The notes: generated by a model not told the origin, from the letters alone. DNA of 64,000 nt from JAOUJD01 sp963841815 (GCA_963841815.1 CAWJEE010000027.1:62001-126000), one strand, 5' to 3'; positions 19,801 through 28,031 are shown, counted from the stretch's first letter. Numbers and translations are program-made.

Positions 19801-19884
19801 CGCGGCGCGGAGATCGAACGAGTGGGACGTGATGGATCGCGGCGGCGCTCTTCGCGCAGTGGGAACGGCTCCGCTCGGCTCCAT
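16834..19884 (-). CDS. Membrane-anchored multi-PAS diguanylate cyclase
   Basis: A 1016-residue signalling protein. Residues about 30-195 hold several membrane helices. PAS-like segments follow (about 215-320, 330-450, 455-580, 590-720 and 725-840; for example LIWACDHTLTLTFVSRRAAR then EIYGYEPRDLLGRPVDVLLP). The C-terminal GGDEF domain starts at HDELTGLPNRRLLAERAA. The active-site GGDEF is intact at about 912-916, and an inhibitory RxxD site (RPQD, about 903-906) precedes it by five residues. It should therefore make cyclic di-GMP and be product-inhibited. There is no EAL domain. It lies alone and ends inside the 3' end of the LysR gene. Confidence 0.9.
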   Translation of the reverse strand: MEPSGAVPTARRAPPRSITSHSFDLRAAFAVERRLLPALLLLAVLTTFVALSAGAGAWAFAWLALAAVNAAVRFMVATSHVDSRIAVAPDSTPGRAYLGTAVVDLALWAAMFALIPKPAIFLGGSGAYAASGAVLFGALSYGGWPRVWTLYIAAWIAISAIGLVRVPDHVVFALAFPLWLLAAWWIGRQQPLARHGERKPPPTLVSNPTKFGWQAAVHAMPTPVIVARDNRVIDVNGAASEFIGRSERSIVGNSIDQSIVAEPASALDPTRHRTAASVDVEVRAAHPSSPGPTWKGRVRFMEPGRASSVLVIALTEEKKSQPRQQRLLEDALRLADWIGGLQGLPWYRDERGRLVVPREFPAAEDGRLLADPHAFPLAYLIPEADRARINGQYRAALRGGGVFDDCMQLRDATGALRNVRVVCMTRAPRGSGAVHMIIGTIAEARASAASAVRESAGDLLARLPVLVWIVDDQGRVVHAQGNEPRRWGVRAAPSLRPQWDEAFEFKSESRLAVMNGIQKALRGEAVFDVVNARTSRSGGRLHLRSHFIPYTGAKSNAVMVLDTIASPTELLELDKLKRSKALYKSLVEASASLIWACDHTLTLTFVSRRAAREIYGYEPRDLLGRPVDVLLPKDVEQPAVRNAFAALREGKPIRDLEAVHLTQDGRRVIVSISAVPMRQRDGSFAGLIGMNADLTALKSRERRLSEALRVERTVLDSAGQAIAVVKQGMVQRCNDAFLRMAGLPPDELAKVPVAGTLLEQEDWADVTGAADEARSRDQAVVRELRVRRGTILGVDDAAWCQVTARSIAAGEYVFVIADIDTLKQREANAVHEAHHDELTGLPNRRLLAERAAAALATSELRQVSCAVLAIDLDGFKEINDRHGHEAGDRMLREIAARLTRVMRPQDTVARRGGDEFAVLVPDVGSMMEVEKIAERLLGAVAQPATLAEGVADLRVSASIGIALAPEQGRDLERLLQLADLAMYDAKLKGKNRYAFAHGASMPANVTPLVPRASRVS

Positions 19885-20128
19885 CGTGGCGTGTCGGTAG
19901 GTGCTTCTGATGCGCAGCGCGTTGTCGGCGAAACCGCCTGCGCCTTCACGTCAAGGACGCATCGTAGCTGGCGCCCAATGCGCGCAGCAATCGCCGGCTG
20001 TCGGGAAACGCCGCGCCGCGCTGGAAATGCGAGCCTTCCCGGATAATCGCAGCGACGGGCGATGCGAGCGCCCGACGACTCGCCGCGTGCTCCCGCACCG
20101 TCGCCACAACCTCTTCCGAGCCTGATCG

Positions 20129-20999
20129 ATGGCCTACCGGGGCCGGTTTGCCCCTTCGCCCACCGGCCCGCTGCACGCGGGCTCCCTCGTCGCGGCGCTC
20201 GCGAGCTGGCTCGACGCGCGCGCGGCTGGCGGCACGTGGATCGTCCGCATCGAGGACCTCGACCCGCCGCGCGAGGTGGCCGGGGCCGAGCGAGGAGATC
20301 CTGCGCCAGCTCGCCGCCTGCGGACTCGAGTCCGACGAACCGGTCCTGTTCCAGAGCCGCCGTTCGGACGCCTACGAGAATGCGTTCCTGCCGCTGGCCG
20401 AGCAGGGGCTCGTTTACGGATGTGCCTGCTCGCGCAAGGACGTCGAGGCGGCGATCGCCGCGCGGCCGGGCTGGCCGGACGGCGTCTATCCCGGCACGTG
20501 CTCGCGAGCCGCGGTCGTACCGGCGAAAGTGCGCGCCTGGCGCATCCGGGTGCCCGACGTGCGGGTGTCCTTCGTCGACCGCGCGGTCGGTCCGTACGCG
20601 CAGTCACTCGCGCGCGACGTCGGCGACTTCGTGATCCGGCGCGCGGACGGGCTGTGGGCGTACCAGCTGGCGGTCGTCGTGGACGACGCGCACCAGCGCA
20701 TCACCGACGTCGTCCGCGGGGCGGACCTGCTCGACAACACGCCGCGACAGATCCACCTGCAGCGCGCACTCGGCCTGCCGCTGCCGCGCTACCTGCACGT
20801 CCCCGTGGTGGTCGATGGGCGGGGCGAGAAACTGTCGAAGCAGACGCTAGCACCCGCGCTGGACAGACACGCCCCGCTGCCCGCGCTCGAAGCCGCCGCG
20901 CGGCACCTCGGCCTTCCGCGCATCGGCGCGGACGACGTTGCGGCGTTCCTGCGCGTTGCCACCACGGAGTGGAAGGAAAGCCATCCGCTGCCGCGGTAG
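20129..20999 (+). CDS. gluQ: Glutamyl-Q tRNA(Asp) synthetase, one frame break
   Basis: Truncated GluRS-like enzyme that attaches glutamate to queuosine in tRNA(Asp). It has the HIGH-type motif in GRFAPSPTGPLHAGSLVAAL, a zinc site (YGCACSRKDV with PGTCSR), DDAHQRITDVVRGADLLDNT, and the KMSKS equivalent GEKLSKQ. The protein lacks the anticodon-binding domain of true GluRS, as expected at about 290 residues. One extra base near 20293 splits it: the frame resumes at EEILRQLAACGLES. Otherwise intact. Confidence 0.92.
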
Positions 21000-21005
21000 C
21001 GGTCG

Positions 21006-22445
21006 TCATCGCACCGCGGCGACCACGCTAGCGACCGCCGCGGTCAGCTTCTTCGCGTACGGCACGTGCAGGAATTCATTGGGGCCGTGCGCGTTCGAGT
21101 GGGGTCCGAGCACGCCGGTGATGAAGAACTGCGCGCGCGGGAATTTCGCGCCCAGCATGCTCATGAAGGGAATCGTGCCGCCCTCGCCGATCCACGCAAC
21201 GTCGCGCCGGTAGACGGTGCGCGACGCCGCCTCGAACGCCTGTTTCAGCCACGGCGCCGTGTCCGGCGCGTTCCATCCGGTCGCGCCGTGGTCCGCTTCG
21301 AAGGTCACCCGCGCGCTGTACGGCGGATTGTCGGTCAGCGCCTTGCGCAGCGCCCACGTCGCCCGCTCGCCGTCGACCGTCGGCGGAATCCGCATGCTCA
21401 GCTTGAAGGTCGTCTTCGGCCGCAGCACGTTGCCGGCGGAGTCGATCGCCGGGAAGCCCGCCGCGCCGGTCACCGACAGCGCCGGCCGCCACGTGCGGTT
21501 CAGGATCGCCTCGACGGGATCCGTCGTCGTCGGCATCGCGTGCGCCTGGGCGTCGGGCCCGTGGTTGCACGTGATCCACGGGAACTCCTTCCACACCTGG
21601 TCGCCGAGGATCGCGCCGGCCGCGTGCGCCTGCTCGACGCGCTCCGCCGGGATCTCCGCGTGCAGCTCCGGCAGCAGGACGTGGCCGGTCTGCGCGTCGT
21701 CGATGCGGTTCAGCAACTGGCGCGCGATGCGGAACGACGACGGCACGATCCCGCTCGCATGGCCCGAGTGCACGCCCTCGGACAGGATCTCGACGGTCAG
21801 CGTGCCACCCACCAGCCCGCGCAGCGACGTGGTGACCCACAGCTGCTCGTAGTTGCGGCAGCCGGAGTCGAGACCGACGAGCAGCTGCACGTCGCCGAGC
21901 CGCGGCGCCAGCAGCTCGAGATAGGCGGGCAGGTCCGGGCTGCCGCTTTCCTCGCAGGTCTCGATCAGGCCGACGCAGCGCGGACGCGGCGCGCCCTGGG
22001 CGTCGATCGCGGCGATCGTCGTCAGCGCGCAGTACACGGCGTAGCCGTCGTCGCCGCTGCCGCGCCCGTAGAGCTTGCCGTCCTCGTAGACAGGCTTCCA
22101 CGGGCCGAGGTCGTCGCGCCATCCGACCATTTCCGGCTGCTTGTCGAGGTGGCCATAGAACAGCACGGTGCGGTCGTCGCCGAGGCCCGCGGTCGCCGGA
22201 ACGTCGAAGAAGAGGCAGGGCGTCAGCCCGTCGATCGTCACGATCTCGAGCTTCAACCCGGCGATCGGCTGGGCGCGGCACCACTGCTCGGCCGCCTGGA
22301 TCACCGCTTTCAGGTGCCCGTGCGCCTCCCAACTCGCGTCGAACGCGGGCGACTTCGCGGGCACGCGCACGTAGTCGATCAGCTGCGGCAGCAGGTCCTC
22401 GTCCCAGCGGCGAGTGACGAAACGATCGAGGTCGGCGAGGTTCAT
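21006..22445 (-). CDS. M20 family metallo-dipeptidase
   Basis: Cytosolic zinc peptidase of the M20/dapE-PepV-like group, 479 residues. Metal and catalytic motifs are visible: VLFYGHLDKQPEMVGW, LYGRGSGDDGYAVYCAL (bridging Asp), IETCEESGSPDLPAYLE (general-base Glu) and the C-terminal histidine in SNAHGPNEFLHVPYAKK. Start set at ATG 22445 (MNLADLDRF); the longer frame runs into the terminator of the cytochrome operon. It ends six bases from the gluQ stop, convergent. The substrate may be a dipeptide or similar amide; not resolvable here. Confidence 0.92.
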   Translation of the reverse strand: MNLADLDRFVTRRWDEDLLPQLIDYVRVPAKSPAFDASWEAHGHLKAVIQAAEQWCRAQPIAGLKLEIVTIDGLTPCLFFDVPATAGLGDDRTVLFYGHLDKQPEMVGWRDDLGPWKPVYEDGKLYGRGSGDDGYAVYCALTTIAAIDAQGAPRPRCVGLIETCEESGSPDLPAYLELLAPRLGDVQLLVGLDSGCRNYEQLWVTTSLRGLVGGTLTVEILSEGVHSGHASGIVPSSFRIARQLLNRIDDAQTGHVLLPELHAEIPAERVEQAHAAGAILGDQVWKEFPWITCNHGPDAQAHAMPTTTDPVEAILNRTWRPALSVTGAAGFPAIDSAGNVLRPKTTFKLSMRIPPTVDGERATWALRKALTDNPPYSARVTFEADHGATGWNAPDTAPWLKQAFEAASRTVYRRDVAWIGEGGTIPFMSMLGAKFPRAQFFITGVLGPHSNAHGPNEFLHVPYAKKLTAAVASVVAAVR

Positions 22446-22513
22446 CGGGGCATCTCCAGGCGACGGAACGGTCGAGTTTATCGCCGCGGACAAGTCCGGC
22501 TCCCGGCAAACGA

Positions 22514-22537
22514 AACGGCCGCCCGAGGGCGGCCGTT
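22514..22537 (-). terminator. Hairpin terminator after the cytochrome operon
   Basis: A 10-bp perfect stem (AACGGCCGCC / GGCGGCCGTT) with a four-base loop, followed on the minus strand by TTCGTTTG. It lies 19 bp after the stop of the NapC-type cytochrome gene and before the peptidase gene. Confidence 0.75.
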
Positions 22538-22555
22538 CGATGGGAGCGCGTCCCG

Positions 22556-24000
22556 CTACTTCTTCTCGGCCTTGGCCTTTTCGGGCTTGGCGGGCGCCGA
22601 CGTCTTGGTCGCCGCGGCCGCGGGGACCGCCGCCGGAGCCGGCGTGGCCGCCTTCGTTTCGACGTTCAGGTTGACCGCGGGCCACTGGCGCCCGTGGCAC
22701 GCCGGATTGGCGCAGAAGTTGCCGCCTTCACGCCCGAACTCCAGCTTGCCGTGGCACATCGAGCACGTGTCGTCGAGCTTGAAGCGGTGCTCGTGCATGA
22801 AGTTGGGCTCGTTGTGGCTGTCCGGCGGGGTCACGCCGGCGACGATCGTCGACGGCACGGTGCTCTTGCCGTTCTCGAGCTTCACCTGCGGCAGGTTGTG
22901 GCACAGCGTGCACTGTAGCCGGATCGCCTCGCCCTTGTCGTTCATGTGCTTGCCGTCGTGGCAACGGAAGCAACCGGGAAAGTCCTTGTGCTGGCCGTGA
23001 TTGGGGAACGACTTCCAGGTGACGCCCTTCTCGTCGAAGGTGCCGGCGAGCAGGATTTCCCTCATGACCTTCTGGAACTGCGCGTCCTTTTCCTTCAGGT
23101 TCGCCGCAACCAGGCGACTTCGCCGCGTTCTCGGCGATGATCTTGTCGATCGCCTTGGAGCGCTCTTCCTGGGGGCCGCTCAGGTCGCCGACGGCCTTGA
23201 TCAGCTCGACGGCGCGCGCCTTCACGCCGGGCAGTTCGCGGTCGATCTTGCCCGCCGCGATGGCCGCGTCCACGCGGTCGGCCGGGTTCGGGAACGGATG
23301 GCCCACCGCGTTGTGGCAGTTGAAGCACTCCATCCGGCGCGGCTCGAGCTTCGCGAGGTCGTCCTTCGAGAGCTTCGACTCGGCATCCGTATAGACGATC
23401 TTCGTGCCGTCGGGCTTCGTGATCTGGACCCAGGGAATCTCGCGTCCCTGCACGTCCGGGCTCTTGTACTGCACGTCGTTTGCGATGTGCCAGTGGATGC
23501 CGGAAACCTTCCAGGACACGTCGCGCGGCGCATCGGCACTCGTGTGCAGCGTCAGCCGGTATTCGATCTCGCTGCTCTTCGGATCGGTGTCGTAGCGCTT
23601 GTTGACCACGATGCTGTCGTGATGCTCGGTCTGCGGGTAGTGGCAGGCCTCGCAGGCCTCGCGCGCCGGGCGCAATCCGGATGCGTGCAGCGGACGCTCG
23701 TAACCGGCGATCATGCCCCACAGTTCCTTGAGGTGCGTGGGCTTCATCGCGATGAGCTTCAGGGTCGAATTGCGGCCCATGTGGCACTCGACGCAGTGGA
23801 CCCGGGCGTGGGCCGCGGTCTTGTGCGACGTCGATCTCCTCCGGGTGCACCGCGTGGCACGTGCTCTCGCAGAACTGGTCGCTGTTCGTGTACTCCCAGC
23901 CCGCGATGCCGACGGCGCCCAGCACCATCAGCCCGATGCCGATCGCGATGAACGTGCCGATCGCCCCCACCATGGTCTTGCGACCGAAGCTCATCTTCAT
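22556..24000 (-). CDS. NapC/NirT-type multihaem cytochrome c, eight haem motifs, two frame breaks
   Basis: Membrane-anchored cytochrome likely to take electrons from quinol and pass them to periplasmic partners. An N-terminal anchor (TMVGAIGTFIAIGIGLMVLG) is followed by haem motifs in order: CESTCH (CX3CH), CVECH, CEACH, CFNCH, CFRCH, CTLCH, CSMCH and CANPACH (CX4CH). The first two, with HVCVECHMG-like context, are NapC/NirT-like; the rest extend it to about 480 residues, far beyond the 4-5 haem NapC/NrfH size. The tail after residue 440 is Ala/Pro/Lys-rich. Single extra bases near 23828 and 23113 break the frame; the pieces otherwise join exactly. Last gene of a three-gene operon. It resembles the 7-haem quinol oxidases of Geobacter (ImcH) in layout, but this is an inference. 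Confidence 0.85.
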
Positions 24001-24029
24001 TGCTCGTTCTCCTCCCCCCAGATTGTCAC

Positions 24030-24059
24030 GAGGGCTCCGTCCTTTCGGACGGAGCCCTC
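24030..24059 (-). promoter_or_regulatory. 13-bp hairpin with GAAA loop inside the cytochrome operon
   Basis: A perfect 13-bp stem (GAGGGCTCCGTCC with its complement) closed by GAAA when read on the minus strand, a GNRA-type tetraloop. It lies in the 80-bp gap between the b-type cytochrome stop and the NapC-type start. No U run follows, so it is more likely an RNA-stability or partial-termination element than a full terminator. Confidence 0.55.
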
Positions 24060-24080
24060 ATCGCAATGCTACCGCCAACC

Positions 24081-24950
24081 CTAGAAGACGACGCCGAACA
24101 GGATCAGGCCGATCGTGATCAGGCCGAGCACCACGCCCGCCGTGCCGAGGATCCGGCCGAACAGCAGGCTTTCGCGCTTCGGCGCCGGCGCCTCCAGCTG
24201 CTGCAATCGGCCCTGCTCGACCAGGCGCGCGTACTCGACCGGACGCTCGTCCTTCAGCTCGTGCTCCGAGACAACGCCGGTGAAGAACACCATGTCCATC
24301 GGGAACTTCTCCGGCCGCAGGTGGCCGTTGAAGAAGTGGATCGTGAAGATGAAGCCCACCGCCAGCAGCGCCTCTTCGCCGTGGACGATCATCGCGATGT
24401 TGAACACCCAGCCCGGCAGGAACTGCGAGAAGAACATCGGGAACCACAGCATGAAGCCCGAGCCGCCGATGATGAACATGCCCCAGAAGACCGCCCAGTA
24501 ATCGAACTTCTCCCAGTAGGTGTAGCGGTCGAACTGCGGGCGCGGCCCCTTGCCGAAGAACCACTTGAACATCCCGACGATGTCCTGCCCGTCCTTCAGG
24601 TTGGGCACCATCGAGTACGGGCCCCAGAAGTACGCGAGCCAGTCCTCGGCGAGGAAGGCGCGGACGAAGACCCGGACGACGTGGCCGACGAAGAGCACCG
24701 TCATGATGACCGCGGAGATGCGGTGGATCAGCGCGGCGCCCTGGAAGCCGCCCATCGCCTTGACGAGAGTAACGGCCCAGTCGTGGTCGGAAAACAGCAG
24801 CGGCACGCCGGTCAGCGCGAGGCCGATGAACGAGATCATCATGAACGCGTGCATCACGATCTCGACCGGGCCGAAGCGGCGGTAGTGGGGCCCTGCCGCG
24901 TGGGAGCGCGCGACCGGCACCGAGGTGTTCAAAGCCATCGAACTAGACAT
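24081..24950 (-). CDS. b-type membrane cytochrome (cytochrome b561 / FdhI-like)
   Basis: Integral-membrane quinone-reactive cytochrome b, 289 residues with at least four core helices and a C-terminal one (GTAGVVLGLITIGLILFGVV). Likely haem ligands are in RFGPVEIVMHAFMMISF, AALIHRISAVIMTVLFVGHV and IAMIVHGEEALLAVGFIFTI then HFFNGH, as in the formate dehydrogenase gamma / hydrogenase cytochrome b family. The segment GHLRPEKFPMDMVFFTG is typical of members that partner multihaem cytochromes. It sits 12 bp after the 11-haem gene and before the NapC-type gene, so it probably forms the membrane quinone site of that complex. Confidence 0.88.
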   Translation of the reverse strand: MSSSMALNTSVPVARSHAAGPHYRRFGPVEIVMHAFMMISFIGLALTGVPLLFSDHDWAVTLVKAMGGFQGAALIHRISAVIMTVLFVGHVVRVFVRAFLAEDWLAYFWGPYSMVPNLKDGQDIVGMFKWFFGKGPRPQFDRYTYWEKFDYWAVFWGMFIIGGSGFMLWFPMFFSQFLPGWVFNIAMIVHGEEALLAVGFIFTIHFFNGHLRPEKFPMDMVFFTGVVSEHELKDERPVEYARLVEQGRLQQLEAPAPKRESLLFGRILGTAGVVLGLITIGLILFGVVF

Positions 24951-24962
24951 TTCCCGTTCCTT

Positions 24963-26220
24963 TCAACGACCGCGGCGCCGTTCGCGCACTTCCTTCAGCT
25001 CGCGCAGCATCCACAGCAAGGTGTGCAGGCCAAAGAAGGAGAACACCCCGATCAGCAGCCACACCATGAACAGCCGCGTGTAGTACAGGATGGGCTCGCC
25101 CTCGCGGTCGCGCGGGTTGCCGTGAGGCTTGAAGGCGGCGAAGTTGGCGTTCGCGCCCGGGTGGCAGCTGCGGCAGGTGCTGACGCGGTTTTCCGGCGAG
25201 ATCATCGACTTCGGGTTCGATGCCGGCAGCACTTCGTGCGCGCCGTGGCAGCTGTTGCAGGTCGCGACGCGCGTGAAGCCGAGGTTCGTCACCTGACCGT
25301 GGTAGGTGTCGCGGTACGTCGTCAGCAGGCCGCCGTGGCAGTTGCCGCACTCCTTGATGACGTCGACCTGCCATTGCGCCGAGGTGTGCGACTGGATCCC
25401 GTGCGCGCTGTGGCAGTCGATGCAGGTCGGCGCAGCCGAGTTGCCGGCCTGGCGCATCTGCCCGTGCATGCTGTTGGTGAAACGGCTGTACACCTGCTGG
25501 TGGCAACTGCCGCACATGCCCGCTATGTTCTCGCGGCTGACCCGGCTGTCGGCGTCCATCTTGCCGCGGATCTTGTGAGCGCCGTGGCAACCCGTGCAGG
25601 TCGGCGCCTTGCCGGCGTCGGCGGTGCCGCCATTGGTCTTCTTGCCGTGGATGCTGTCGTGGTACATCGCCACGATGTTGCCGCCGGGGAGATGGGCCTT
25701 CTGGACCACGGCGTCGTTGCCGTGGCACGAACCGCAGGTCGCCTCCTGCTTCGCCACGTGCGTGCGCGACGCGGGATCGGTGGACTTGAGGATGTCGTGC
25801 TTGCCGTGGCAGTCGGTGCAGGTGGCCGCCACCATGTTGCCGACCTTGCGCGCCTTCGCGTGCGCGGTCGACTCGTACTCCTTCACGGCCGCGTCGTGGC
25901 AGGCCGCGCAGTTGGCCGGTTTCAGCTTGGGCTCGTGCGGCAGCTTCTCGGCCGACACGTCGCTGTGGCAGTCGGTGCACTTGAACTGCATCTGCCCGTG
26001 CACGGAACCGGCGAAGGCCTTGGCATCCACGGCAATCGACTTGCCGCTCTCGGACTTCGCTGCCGGGTCCGAGTGGCACATCATGCAGCTCTCGTTGGGA
26101 TCCGGAGGCGGAGCGGCGGCGGCGGCGGCGGGCAGGCTTGGCGTCGAGCGAAAGAGAGAAGGACAGAGCGGCCAGCGCCACCAGGCCAGGCAGAAGGCGA
26201 GACAGACGGATTTTCAGCAT
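24963..26220 (-). CDS. Eleven-haem periplasmic cytochrome c with C-terminal membrane anchor, one frame break
   Basis: Exported multihaem cytochrome. The signal peptide is MLKIRLSRLLPGLVALAALS. Eleven CXXCH motifs follow: CMMCH, CTDCH, CAACH, CTDCH, CGSCH, CTGCH, CGSCH, CIDCH, CGNCH, CNSCH and CRSCH, with spaced distal histidines (SVHGQM, STAHAK, DSIHGK, NSMHGQ, DTYHGQ). A single C-terminal helix (RLFMVWLLIGVFSFFGLHTL) anchors it. One extra C in the GCC run near 26130 separates the signal peptide from the body; without it the frame reads PPPDPNESCMMCH. First gene of the operon. Its arrangement with a b-type cytochrome is like the Cbc complexes of metal-reducing bacteria. The electron acceptor is unknown. 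Confidence 0.85.
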
Positions 26221-26335
26221 GTTGGGCCCGCGCATCGAATCACTCGGCATTCAACGGCGGCGCGCGGAGAATGCGCATCAGGGCGCGCTGCTTGGTCATG
26301 GCGCGGGCAGTGTTGCATGCGACTCCCGTGCTCCG

Positions 26336-26349
26336 TTGATTCACGTCAA
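26336..26349. promoter_or_regulatory. FNR/Anr-like box between the cytochrome operon and the HbpS-like gene
   Basis: TTGATTCACGTCAA matches the FNR consensus TTGAT-N4-ATCAA at nine of ten defined bases. It lies about 120 bp from the 11-haem cytochrome start (minus strand) and 200 bp from the GlcG/HbpS-like start (plus strand). In the rest of the 329-bp gap (26221-26549) I see no gene and no clear promoter. Confidence 0.5.
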
Positions 26350-26549
26350 GGCGATCACCGTGCCGTCCCCTTGATGCACGTGGGTTTCGATGCCGTCAAA
26401 CGAATCGATCTCTTCGATCGCTTCGGGCCACGTCCTGACTCGGTCGACGTTGCGCCTCGTCAAACGCGCCGTCGCGCCGCTGCTACGCTGAACAGGCGTT
26501 TCATGCGCAACCCGCATCACCTGCCTCGCATCGACAGCACGGAGACCTC

Positions 26550-27050
26550 ATGAAAGCCCGTTGCACGCTCATCGCGGCGCTTGCCGCCATCGCCATGCCC
26601 GCGCTCGCGCTTGCGCAGAGCGGCACATTCAACGTCCGCCAGCTCACGCCCGAGACGGCCGCCAAGGCCACGCGCGCGGCGCTCGACGACTGCCGCAAGC
26701 GCGGCTACCAGGTGGCCGTCGCCGTCGTCGACCGCGCCGGCGTCGCGCAGGCCCTGATGCGCGACCGCTTTGCCGGTCCGCACACCGTCAGCACCGCGAT
26801 CAACAAGGGCTGGACAGCGATCAGCTTCCGCACCGACACGCTCGAGTTCGGCCGGGCGACCGCCGGGGCCAGCGAGAGCGCCGGCATCCGCCACCTGCCG
26901 AACGTCGTCGCGGTCGGCGGCGGCGTGAACATCCAGGCCGGTGGAACGACCGTCGGCGCGATCGGCGTCTCGGGCGCGCCGACCGGCGAGGCGGACGAGG
27001 CCTGCGCAAAGGCCGGCATCGCCGCGATCCGCGACGAACTGGACTTCTAG
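26550..27050 (+). CDS. Secreted GlcG/HbpS-like protein (DUF336 family)
   Basis: 166 residues with a signal peptide (MKARCTLIAALAAIAMPALA, cleavage likely after ALAQ). The mature part is one GlcG/HbpS domain: AALDDCRKRGYQVAVAVVDR, AINKGWTAISFRTDTLEF, LPNVVAVGGGVNIQAGGTTV then GAIGVSGAPTGEADEACA. Family members bind haem (HbpS of Streptomyces) or are of unknown role in glycolate and propanediol loci. It is divergent from the cytochrome operon, so periplasmic haem binding or scavenging is a fair guess, not shown. Confidence 0.85.
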   Translation: MKARCTLIAALAAIAMPALALAQSGTFNVRQLTPETAAKATRAALDDCRKRGYQVAVAVVDRAGVAQALMRDRFAGPHTVSTAINKGWTAISFRTDTLEFGRATAGASESAGIRHLPNVVAVGGGVNIQAGGTTVGAIGVSGAPTGEADEACAKAGIAAIRDELDF

Positions 27051-27063
27051 GGCCCGGTTCGTC

Positions 27064-27089
27064 CCTGGGTCGCGCATGCGCGACCCAGG
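27064..27089. repeat. Perfect 26-bp palindrome after the HbpS-like gene
   Basis: CCTGGGTCGCGCA is followed immediately by its exact reverse complement. It starts 14 bp after the HbpS-like stop and ends 46 bp before the EamA GTG. It could be a transcription terminator hairpin (no U run follows) or a dimeric protein site. Confidence 0.6.
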
Positions 27090-27134
27090 CGGCCCGCGCG
27101 CGACCGCGGGGGTGCCCGCGATACCATCGACGGC

Positions 27135-28031
27135 GTGACCTCCCGTCTCACGCCGTCGACGGCAGTGCTGCTCGTGCTGCCGCCGTTGTTCTGGGCCGGC
27201 AACGCCGTCGTCGGGCGCGCGCTCGTCGGCGACTTCCCCCCGCTGGCCCTGTCGTTCTGGCGCTGGGCACTGGCGTTCGCGATCCTCGCGCCCTTCGCCG
27301 CGCGATCGATCCGGGCTCATCGCGACACGATTCGCTCGCACTGGCAGGTTCTCGCCGTCCTCAGCTTCCTCGGCGTGGCCTGCTACAACTCCCTGCAGTA
27401 CCTCGCGCTGCAGACATCGGGCGCCGTCAACGCGACCCTCATCGGCGCCTCCGGGCCGGTGGCCGGCCTGCTGATCGGCGCGGCGTTCTATCAAACCCGA
27501 GTGACCCACCGACAATGGATCGGCGCCGCGCTGTCGGTTGCCGGCGTCCTGTGGGTGATCACGCGCGGCGACCCGGCGAACCTGCTCGGCTTCCGGTTCG
27601 CGATGGGCGACCTGATCATGCTGGTCGCGACCGTGCTGTGGAGCTTCTACACGTGGATGCTGCGGCGCCAGCGACCGCCGCTGCCGATGACTGCGTTCCT
27701 GGCAGTGCAGATCGGGCTCGGCGCACTGATGATCCTCCCCGTGTTCCTGATCGAACTCGCCGTCACCCAGCGCGTCCCGGAAGCCACGGCGACCAACGTC
27801 GCGGCCCTCCTCTACGTAGCCGTGCTGCCGTCGATCGTTGCCTACTACTGCTGGGACCGCGGCGTGGCACAGGCCGGCGCCGTCCTGCCGCTGTACTTCG
27901 TCAACCTCACCCCGGTCTTCACGGCCCTCCTCGCCACGTCCTTCCTCGCCGAGCCGATCGGCCTGTATCACGTCGTGGGCGGGGCCCTGATCCTGGTCGG
28001 GATCCACCTCGCGAACCGGCCAGTCGCCTGA
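27135..28031 (+). CDS. EamA/DMT-family exporter
   Basis: Ten-helix drug/metabolite transporter, 298 residues, with two EamA repeats (VLPPLFWAGNAVVGRALVGD in the first, GDLIMLVATVLWSFYTWMLR in the second). The C-terminal repeat ends with EPIGLYHVVGGALILVGIHL, the usual last motif. It starts with GTG at 27135. Substrate unknown; relatives export amino acids or other metabolites. No operon partner; a TACAAT at 28076 downstream probably starts pepN transcription separately. Confidence 0.9.
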   Translation: MTSRLTPSTAVLLVLPPLFWAGNAVVGRALVGDFPPLALSFWRWALAFAILAPFAARSIRAHRDTIRSHWQVLAVLSFLGVACYNSLQYLALQTSGAVNATLIGASGPVAGLLIGAAFYQTRVTHRQWIGAALSVAGVLWVITRGDPANLLGFRFAMGDLIMLVATVLWSFYTWMLRRQRPPLPMTAFLAVQIGLGALMILPVFLIELAVTQRVPEATATNVAALLYVAVLPSIVAYYCWDRGVAQAGAVLPLYFVNLTPVFTALLATSFLAEPIGLYHVVGGALILVGIHLANRPVA

